NCBI GenBank assembly: GCA_964510065.1
Contig: CAZEAC010000114.1
Coordinates: 1-12,331 of the forward strand
Source of the DNA: CAZEAC01 sp964510065
GTDB lineage: Bacteria; Bdellovibrionota_C; UBA2361; CAIXSY01
DNA length: 12,331 bases
Reading direction: 5' to 3'
Of the stretch, positions 6,491 through 12,331 are shown in pieces (within the stretch, counting starts at the first letter, position 1; each line of letters begins with the position of its first letter). Under the pieces are notes generated by a model that saw nothing but the letters and a program-made list of their open reading frames with translations, made no database searches and had not been told where the DNA came from. The translations under genes and the position numbers were made by a program.

Positions 6491-7774
6491 CTATTTAGGA
6501 GTTGGCGTGGGGGACGGACTTGGGGAAGCGCTCGTAAGCTGCAGCGCACCTGGCTGTCCTGGAATGGTATTGAGCATCTCCAAACATTCGTAAACACTCG
6601 AATAGCCTTCGCACGCCGTGGGCAGCGCAGGAGGTGGCGGATCGATGCGATTAAGTTCTTCCTCGATGGTGATATAGCGTTCAAAGCGTGCCGCGAGCTC
6701 CCGAGACCATGCAGGTAATACTTCCGTGAATAGCTTTGAACGAAGGCCATCCAGTCCGGCATAAACTTGGCTTGCCCACCAGCTACTCCAGGGGGAAGTC
6801 GGCGAAGCGTAGATGGTCTCGCCATTCCAGATTCCAGTAGCGCGGTCGAATTGAAGCGGCCGTGGCGCAGCTGCTGCTGGCGCGAATCCATTACGCTCCT
6901 CGATATCGACTCGAATGTTGCTCCACTCGAAGATTCTGCAGGTATCATTCGCAATGTTGTTGGCGACGTAATCTGGATTAACAAGGGCACGGCCGCCGTT
7001 GCTTCCGCCAGCGATCACAATGGAAATGTGCCGTGACGTGACCGGTCCGACTTCCTGTATTTCGTCACAGTTCATGCAAACATCATAGGTTGTAAACTCA
7101 TACGAAAGAATCGCGCGAAGGTTTGATGGCAGGGGCTCGTCTGAAGTGCGCCGGATTATCATGCGCGGGAGATAGGTCGAACTTGAGTTCCAAGTATACT
7201 GCGTCCAATCATTCTCGGGTCCCTCGCGGCGCTTTCCTTTGCTTTTGCAGACATGGTAGCCGAAGCGGCTTCCCCAATTCGGTACAATGGTAACCGGCCC
7301 TGCTACACTATCGTGGACTTCTTGAACAACTGGATTTTCGGCACCTTCGGCGACGGGCTCAACCGAGAGTACAGAGTAGGAGTCATTTGTGGTGAGCTGC
7401 CCAAGCGGGGCGCTCGGTTTCGTGATTGTAAGGCCGTTAAAGCTGTAAGATGACGCGTGAATCTTGTTGTCAGAACCTTTCTGCCACGATTTGTCGAGTC
7501 GCATTGAAGAGCTCTGTGCGTAGAAGTTTTGAGGAGTTACTGGTCCCTCCTCTTGAAACATTGTAAAGCTTGTGTCAACGGATGTGCCCAGCGAGGAGGT
7601 TCCCGGAAGAAGATTCCGCGAGCGAGAGGTGCCAGCCTCACTTGAAGTAGTGCTTCGTGCCTCGCCAAGGTAGGCGCTAAAGTATTGCTGGGCCTGCGCT
7701 GCTACTTCAGCAGTATCTACAAAGTAGGCTGAAGCAATCAGGGCGATGCCCTGACCAAAGGTAAGAAATTTCAT
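6491..7774 (-). CDS. Secreted protein of unknown function with CxxC motif and PSPTPTPK C-terminal tail
   Basis: 427 residues, not recognised. A signal peptide (about 1-28, MKFLTFGQGIALIASAYF ... AAQA) precedes a Ser/Thr-rich region (40-70). A central region has six Cys in all: 176, 233 and 236 (a CMNC motif), 279, 388 and 397. Around residues 225-300 strands such as LRAILSYEFTTYDVC and HISIVIAGGSNGG suggest a folded beta domain. Residues 330-375 are Trp-rich then helical (SSWWASQVYAGLDGLRSKLF). The protein ends in SASPSPSPTPTPK. Such a Pro/Thr stretch normally links domains, as in the 628 and 8655 proteins of this window, so ending in one is odd and may reflect loss of a C-terminal domain. 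GGAG about 10 bases upstream supports ATG 7774. Confidence 0.65.
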   Translation of the reverse strand: MKFLTFGQGIALIASAYFVDTAEVAAQAQQYFSAYLGEARSTTSSEAGTSRSRNLLPGTSSLGTSVDTSFTMFQEEGPVTPQNFYAQSSSMRLDKSWQKGSDNKIHASSYSFNGLTITKPSAPLGQLTTNDSYSVLSVEPVAEGAENPVVQEVHDSVAGPVTIVPNWGSRFGYHVCKSKGKRREGPENDWTQYTWNSSSTYLPRMIIRRTSDEPLPSNLRAILSYEFTTYDVCMNCDEIQEVGPVTSRHISIVIAGGSNGGRALVNPDYVANNIANDTCRIFEWSNIRVDIEERNGFAPAAAAPRPLQFDRATGIWNGETIYASPTSPWSSWWASQVYAGLDGLRSKLFTEVLPAWSRELAARFERYITIEEELNRIDPPPPALPTACEGYSSVYECLEMLNTIPGQPGALQLTSASPSPSPTPTPK

Positions 7775-8043
7775 ACTGAATGAACTCCAATGTAGGTTAG
7801 TTACTGTTCTAGAACTCCTGGAAAAGAGAAAGTAGAGATCTGTGTTACAACTGCACTCACCACTAAAACTGCCAAGAGCACTTCAGCGTTGGTGTAGCAC
7901 TTAGTATGGAGTCGAACCAAACAAAATGTGAATTTGGATTCTCGGCTCGGATTCTCTAGAGGTTTATGTAATGAGAGATTTCGGTATCAACATACCCTGG
8001 CGAGCCCGCCGTACAGGATGAACTGCCGTATTAGGAATCTAAA

Positions 8044-8655
8044 TTAGTTGGTCCGATACCGGTTAAGATACGCGGTAATATTTGCTAGCGTTGCATCGGA
8101 GAGATCGTTGCTCGTAAAGAACATCGGCGACGCCGAAGTGACACTGCGAAGCTGTGTGAAGCTGTAGTTGAGGCGCTCGCCATGACAGCCCGCGCACATA
8201 AGATTGTTTGCGGTTTTGCCTTGAGAAACATTTGCGCTGAGACTTGCGGGAATTCCAAATACACTCTTGCCCTGCGCAGTTACGTTTCCGCTAGAATCGA
8301 AATTTCCACTTGGGGTGGGAGTACTTGCGGGGCCGTCTTTACATGCTTTGTCACCGCGGCTGGTTTTTAACTTGAGGAGGTCAAGTTTTTTCTGAAGCTT
8401 TTCTCGCTTCGAGCCGCTTGAAGCGCGTACTTTCTTTGTAAGGTCCTGGACCTTAGATTTGTTAGTGTAAAAAGCAGTGCCGGTAAGTGAGCCCGAGAGC
8501 CAGCGCGATGCGATATATCCGCAATTGTAAGTCCCTGTGCTTGCTTGTTTCACAAAAAGCTCACTGCTGGACAAATAATAAGGCGTTGCAGCGCGCACTG
8601 GCACCGCGCACATAATTAGGGCTAACAGTATTATTACCCGTTCAAGACGCCACAT
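8044..8655 (-). CDS. Secreted monoheme c-type cytochrome with N-terminal Lys-rich helical domain
   Basis: 203 residues from the ATG at 8655. A GTG at 8670 is possible, but the ATG has AGTGGG upstream and gives the better signal peptide (1-22, LERVIILLALIMCAVPVRA). Residues 24-62 are a small Tyr/Ser-rich region with Cys45. Residues 63-105 form a Lys-rich helix (KSKVQDLTKKVRASSGSKRE onward) ending in ACKDG. A STPTPS linker leads to a C-terminal cytochrome domain with the covalent heme site CAGCH (154-158), probable axial Met178 (SPMFF) and the usual closing helix LSDATLANITAYLNRY. It would carry electrons in the periplasm or at the outer surface. As the last gene of an apparent operon with DUF1800 and DUF1501, 18 bases after the latter, it is the only partner with a clear biochemical role. 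Confidence 0.85.
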   Translation of the reverse strand: MWRLERVIILLALIMCAVPVRAATPYYLSSSELFVKQASTGTYNCGYIASRWLSGSLTGTAFYTNKSKVQDLTKKVRASSGSKREKLQKKLDLLKLKTSRGDKACKDGPASTPTPSGNFDSSGNVTAQGKSVFGIPASLSANVSQGKTANNLMCAGCHGERLNYSFTQLRSVTSASPMFFTSNDLSDATLANITAYLNRYRTN

Positions 8656-8673
8656 ACAGAACCCACTCACAAA

Positions 8674-9930
8674 CTAGGCGAATAGGCCTAGCTCGCGCGC
8701 ATTAACATATCCAGGGAATACGAGATTGGAATCGAGGCCCATAGCATCGACCGCGGCTTTAAATGGCGCGCGATAGTCAATATCGTGTGCATGGAAATAC
8801 CCTGGAGCCGCAGCAATCTGCGCGTCATTCGGCGGAGAGTTCCTCATTCCGCCAACGACGCGGCCGCCGCACACAAACATCGGGAAGGCATGACCATGAT
8901 CAGTTCCCGCAGCGCCGTTTCGGAAGGTACGACCAAACTCAGTCATGTTCATGAAGATTACCCGATCCCAGAAACCTAATGCCTTCGCACACGCAACAAA
9001 TGCTGCGAATCCAGCATTGAGCTGCAAGAGGCGAGCCGCGAAATTGGCTTTCATGTTCTGGTGATCGTCGTAGCCGCCCTGGGCGATGTACACTATACGT
9101 ACCCCTAACGCCTGGGATGCGATTAAGCGGGCAGCATCACGGAAAGAATTTCCAATGCCGGTATTGGGAAAAGTTACCGGAAGAGTGATGTTAGTCGCAT
9201 TCTTGATTGCGTCATAGCTTGCCTCGAGATTAGCGACGGAGTTGTGAACATAGGTCAATTCATCAGTCGACGAATTTGGTGTTATTTGTTGGCGTGCCTG
9301 GTCAATGGCAAGATTGCGACCGTAGTCCCAGAAAAGCCTATTTGCTCCGAATCCCGAAAGGTCGCTAAACACACGACCATCATTTGCTCCGCCGATGAGA
9401 AGATTGACGGTGCCGTCGAGAGATACCCCGGCAAAGATACCGGCTATCTGACTGGTAAGCCGCGCCCCCCAGCCGCCCTGGCTGCTCGCCATCGCGCCAT
9501 TTCCATCCCCGGTTCGAGAAAGTCCGGCAAAAATGATCTCAGTGCTCGAGTCATGCGAGCGGTCAACGTAGTCATACCCGATCGAGTTGAGAACCGCGCA
9601 GTGCCCCTCGTCATATACGGCTTTAAACGCGGCAAGTGAGGGATGAAATCCCATCTCACCATTAATCGCGAGGCTTTCTGCCGGGGAATAGGCGAGATCG
9701 CCAAAGCGGGTCATGAATTGTCCGTTGTAGATCGGCGTGATTGTGTTTGCGGCACCGCCTGCAAGATTACAAATGACAATTACCGGATTGTTGCCAAGTG
9801 CCGGTGCGGTTGCTGGCGCGGCGTAAGCGACCAGGTCGTTCACCGGCGAAAGCATATTGTGTACCGCCGCGCCGCACGATCCGGCGCAACACATCTTTAA
9901 GAATTTACGACGATCGATACTAATACCCAT
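8674..9930 (-). CDS. DUF1501 protein with twin-arginine signal
   Basis: 418 residues, normal length for DUF1501 (PF07394), a family of exported proteins in the alkaline phosphatase/sulfatase fold class with no settled function. The N-terminus IDRRKFLKMC is a twin-arginine (Tat) signal with R7-R8, cut near AYA|AP, so the protein is exported folded, often meaning a metal or cofactor is bound first. Family motifs present are GGYDDHQNM (285-293, usual GGxDxH), TEFGRTFRNG (330-339), TDHGH (343-347) and CGGRVVGG (354-361). The Asp/His residues in these motifs are candidate metal ligands. The signal peptide is unusually Cys-rich (CCAGSCG). GTGAGG sits 5 bases before ATG 9930. Preceded by DUF1800 (18-base gap) and followed by the cytochrome gene, in the same direction. 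Confidence 0.9.
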   Translation of the reverse strand: MGISIDRRKFLKMCCAGSCGAAVHNMLSPVNDLVAYAAPATAPALGNNPVIVICNLAGGAANTITPIYNGQFMTRFGDLAYSPAESLAINGEMGFHPSLAAFKAVYDEGHCAVLNSIGYDYVDRSHDSSTEIIFAGLSRTGDGNGAMASSQGGWGARLTSQIAGIFAGVSLDGTVNLLIGGANDGRVFSDLSGFGANRLFWDYGRNLAIDQARQQITPNSSTDELTYVHNSVANLEASYDAIKNATNITLPVTFPNTGIGNSFRDAARLIASQALGVRIVYIAQGGYDDHQNMKANFAARLLQLNAGFAAFVACAKALGFWDRVIFMNMTEFGRTFRNGAAGTDHGHAFPMFVCGGRVVGGMRNSPPNDAQIAAAPGYFHAHDIDYRAPFKAAVDAMGLDSNLVFPGYVNARELGLFA

Positions 9931-9948
9931 ACCTGCCTCACCTTTAAT

Positions 9949-11996
9949 TTAGCTTACCTGATTTTGAGGTAATGTGAGCAAGATAAAGAGCAAGCCTTTA
10001 ATCTTGTCCTCGTTTTCCTCCCAGAACTCCGGTCGCGCATCAAATTTGTCGGGAACAATCTCTGTCTTGTATTGCTGACAGGTATTGTTGGTGTAGTTCA
10101 CACATTCGGCATTAATTTTGTGTAGTAGGTAGCTGTCAGCGAGCTGCGCTACCTGAGCGTCGGTGAGCCGAATATTAAACCAATCCGAAAGTCTCTTTAC
10201 CAGCGCGACATGCGCATCAGAACGGCTCGCGAGATCAGCCAAGAAGCGGTTGTAGTAGCCAAAAAGCTNNNNNNNNNNTTCTTGGTGGCATTCTCTTCAG
10301 CCTTGTCCTGCTGCTCTTGCGGAGTATCGTTATTGTCAAACTCGCGCAGGTAGGTGTTTTGATGGAAAACATGCACAAGAGCAGCACGGAAATCTTCGAT
10401 ATACCTTTCGCCGGCGAGGTTCTTTTCGTTCCAGCCGAAGACAGTAGGAGCGAGCAGCGGCACTTGGCCCATGTCGCTTAACAAATTCGCCATCGTGGCG
10501 TAACCGTAATATTTGCCTTGCGCCGGAACTCCGCTCACCCTTAAGAAGCCAATGAGCTTGTCGAGCGCCGGGCGATACACAGTCTCGAGTGAGCGTTTCG
10601 AGTAAAGCGCCCGAGACATCATAATCCGCTTAAACGCTGGGCGAAGATCGTAGTTTGCGTCTCGAATAACTTTGCCAAGGTTGGCCAGGGCATCTTTGCC
10701 TGCATCGCCAGTAGCTGAATTTGTCGCATATGAATTGATAAACTGCTTCCACATATCTCGCGCGAGGTCGTTCGCGGTCATCGGATGATTGAATAGCGCA
10801 CGAAGATAATCATTTTGATCATACACTGTGGTCTGGTATTTTGTTCCCGGAAATACCGTCTTGGCACCCGGTGCGTGTAAGTCACTGAAGAAGCCCGCGC
10901 GGCAAACATAGTACCGCTGATCTGGGTCAGTTGGATTCAGATACTCATTGTTGCACTTGATGTCCCAACCTGAGATCGCCAGAGCCGCCTGGTAAACGTG
11001 TGCGTCGTCGTAATTTGGCTTTCCATCAAGGTCATATACTCCGACGGTGAGCAGCTCTGAAGCCTCGCGAGCCATATCTTCATTGATTGATGGTCGGTTT
11101 GGGTAGTAATGGTTAGTGCCGCCACTTAACCAGCGTACATGCCCAAAGTGGTCATTTAGATAATCGGTAGCGAACTGGCGATAGTCACCAGTAATGGTGA
11201 GCCTTCGAAGCATGTCGAGATGAGCCCACACGGCAAAGTCGTCGTTATTGAGCACACGCGTCGATGTTGCCATACGTTCATCGTGCGCCCACATAAAGAA
11301 TTTGTAGAAAAACGGGTTTCGGCCATAGGCAAAGCGGTAGAGAATGCCGTAGCGTAACCCGTCAAGTGACACTGAATTTGGATCGTAGAGATCGCAAAGC
11401 TCTTCGTCCGCGTCTTTGTCAGCAAATGGCTTATTAATACAGGCGTATTCGCGTTCAACCTGATCGATATCCGGCTCTGGAACATAGGTCATTAAACGAT
11501 CGACTGCCTTTTCAAGACCAAGCTGCACAAGTGTGTCAACTAGTTCAGGAGGGCAGCCGAACGCGAACCGTTCGCAAAGAAGCCGTGCTTCATCGGCGCC
11601 AAAGTTTCCGGTGTATTTTTCGAGTGAGAGAAACTCAGGTTTATTGCAGCCATTCTTTCCGGCTTTAGCCAGCGCCGCAATCTTCGCCACTTTCGAGCTT
11701 GGAGCGCGCTTCGCGCGCATTGTCTTTAAGAGCTTTGCATAAGAAGAGAATGTAAGGCCTTTTTTGGAGTTTCCGACCTGGCCTGGCGTGTTACCTAGGC
11801 AGCTTATGGTTACCTTTTTGACCTTCTTGCCACTGCCAAGCGGTACCTGGACCTCAAAAACATCTGAAGCATCGATTATTTTGGTTGCTTTTGAATGCCC
11901 CTTGCCCTTACCTTTGCGGCGAGCAGCTTCAGCACTGTTGTGAGCGCCAAGAACTAGAGCTAAAACCGTGAAAAAGCTTAGAAAATTTTTAATCAT
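9949..11996 (-). CDS. DUF1800 protein, interrupted by an assembly gap
   Basis: A Sec signal peptide (1-25, LSFFTVLALVLGAHNSAEAA) is followed by a basic stretch (RRKGKGKGHSK) and an extra about 100-residue domain before the DUF1800 (PF08811) core. Core motifs are ARLLCERFAFGCPP (137-150, the usual ATFG region), NEDMAREASELLTVG (305-319), AISGW (340-344), HAPGAKTVFPG (374-384) and MGQVPLLAPTVFGW (509-522). Residue 572 runs into the N gap (10269-10278). Beyond it the frame shifts: the continuation LFGYYNRFLADLASR ... LLFILLTLPQNQVS (10266 to stop 9949) is the expected DUF1800 C-terminus. I therefore call one gene of about 678 residues whose gap length is wrong, not a real frameshift. The core lacks catalytic residues I can name. 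It is the first gene of the DUF1800-DUF1501-cytochrome operon; GGGG about 9 bases upstream supports ATG 11996. Confidence 0.88.
10269..10278. other. Assembly gap (10 N) inside the DUF1800 gene
   Basis: Ten N separate two contig ends. The reading frames on the two sides fit only if the true gap length is 2 modulo 3; ten is 1 modulo 3, so the N count is a placeholder. Merging the two ends with a one-base overlap gives ATKKLFGYY, an open in-frame join, but one base of overlap is weak evidence. Confidence 0.95.
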
Positions 11997-12014
11997 CGCT
12001 CAAACCCCCAACGA

Positions 12015-12070
12015 TGAGGCACACTGAATAAAACGTCGCATTAGTACTACGGTGCAATTTATGTGCCTCA
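12015..12070. repeat. 9-bp inverted repeat in the leader of the DUF1800 operon
   Basis: TGAGGCACA (12015-12023) and TGTGCCTCA (12062-12070) are exact complements 38 bases apart, the nearer arm 18 bases from the ATG. Transcribed, they could close a stem-loop just before the ribosome site; as DNA they could be a split operator. The enclosed segment includes the palindrome TAGTACTA. Confidence 0.5.
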
Positions 12071-12097
12071 AAGCTAACTCTTCGGTTTAGTTACGTG

Positions 12098-12117
12098 GAA
12101 CCAAACGCCATTGGTTC
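12098..12117. repeat. Short perfect hairpin (7-bp stem)
   Basis: GAACCAA (12098-12104), six-base loop, TTGGTTC (12111-12117). About 100 bases upstream of the DUF1800 start; an operator-like palindrome or leader hairpin. No T-run follows on either strand, so not a terminator. Confidence 0.4.
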
Positions 12118-12258
12118 GATTACTAGAAAGCGGTTTCCGTTTCATAAGAAATATTTGCGGGCCTTACCCTCGGACAATTCGTCCAAAGCCGGAAAATAGT
12201 TAAGTATTTTTGTAGATTGGTCTGCTTGAGCGTAGCTGCTCATTAAGTGTACGATCTT

Positions 12259-12298
12259 CCCCCCACTCTGTGACCTCTGTGCCTTGTAAGTTCTTTTT
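12259..12298. repeat. Half copy of the CTCTGTG repeat family near the window edge
   Basis: ACTCTGTGACCTCTGTGCC followed by a T-rich stretch ending TTCTTTTT matches the left arm plus loop edge of the full palindromes (CTCTG, 8-9 bases, CCTCTGTG, then T-run). The matching right arm is absent; ACACTAGG at 12319-12326 recalls the CTAG border but is not aligned with certainty. Confidence 0.45.
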
Positions 12299-12331
12299 CA
12301 GGCAGTTTCCGTGGTGCACACTAGGAGACAA

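Larger units (their letters stand above)
12001..12331. other. Gene-free region upstream of the DUF1800 operon
   Basis: No convincing coding frame on either strand. It must hold the promoter of the minus-strand operon, but I find only weak -35/-10 matches. It contains an inverted repeat close to the operon start, a short perfect hairpin, and a half copy of the CTCTGTG repeat near the right edge, each listed separately. Confidence 0.7.

Noticed and set aside
7983..8011. Two small hairpins (GGTAT-caac-ATACC and GGCG-agcc-CGCC) as a terminator for the cytochrome operon
   Set aside because: Stems of only 4-5 bp and no T-run on the minus strand; no terminator can be supported after 8044, and the 269-base gap 7775-8043 shows nothing else certain.
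9244..9639. Plus-strand open frame of 131 codons within DUF1501
   Set aside because: Fully antisense to a well-supported family member with conserved motifs; a composition shadow.
9949..10242. Separate small gene of 97 codons downstream of DUF1800
   Set aside because: It starts at an internal TTG, is open further up to the N gap, and matches the expected C-terminus of DUF1800; it is the same gene split by the gap.

Overview
The window looks like a chromosomal piece from an uncultured Gram-negative bacterium, probably a metagenome assembly because it contains a 10-base N gap. The Gram-negative reading rests on an apolipoprotein N-acyltransferase (lnt), a Tat-exported protein, a periplasmic c-type cytochrome and many Sec signal peptides. 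Secreted proteins with Thr-rich and PTPTP-type linkers, together with DUF1800/DUF1501 genes, are frequent in deltaproteobacterial-type and other poorly cultured lineages. I cannot fix the phylum from the sequence alone.

Left part (1-3790, all on +). The window opens with the 3' end of an Amt ammonium transporter, followed by a palindromic repeat. Next comes a 549-residue secreted modular protein: two related N-terminal modules around a Thr-rich linker, a carboxypeptidase-regulatory-like beta domain, and a Lys-rich helical tail. Its last 26 bases overlap the start of lnt, which has an intact E-K-C catalytic triad.

Middle part (3791-7774). It holds a minus-strand secreted protein with a Gly-rich membrane-like segment and Ser/Gly tail, convergent with lnt. 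A plus-strand small Cys-containing secreted protein follows. Two minus-strand secreted proteins of unknown function complete it, one of them ending in a PSPTPTPK tail just before a strong hairpin.

Right part (8044-11996, minus strand). A compact apparent operon runs DUF1800 -> DUF1501 (Tat signal) -> monoheme c-type cytochrome, with 18-base spacers if the cytochrome starts at its ATG. The DUF1800 gene is split by the assembly gap; its true C-terminus lies beyond the gap in another frame. About 330 bases upstream hold no gene but contain inverted repeats and a repeat fragment.

A recurring theme is a family of CTCTGTG-type palindromic repeats. There are two full-size copies (314-478 and 5226-5378) and two probable half copies (6401-6436, 12259-12298). 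In both full copies the border CTAG supplies the TAG stop codon of the gene to its left. Comparison of the copies shows paired changes in both arms of the hairpin. All eight complete or near-complete genes encode exported or membrane proteins, so the window is essentially an envelope/secretome neighbourhood.
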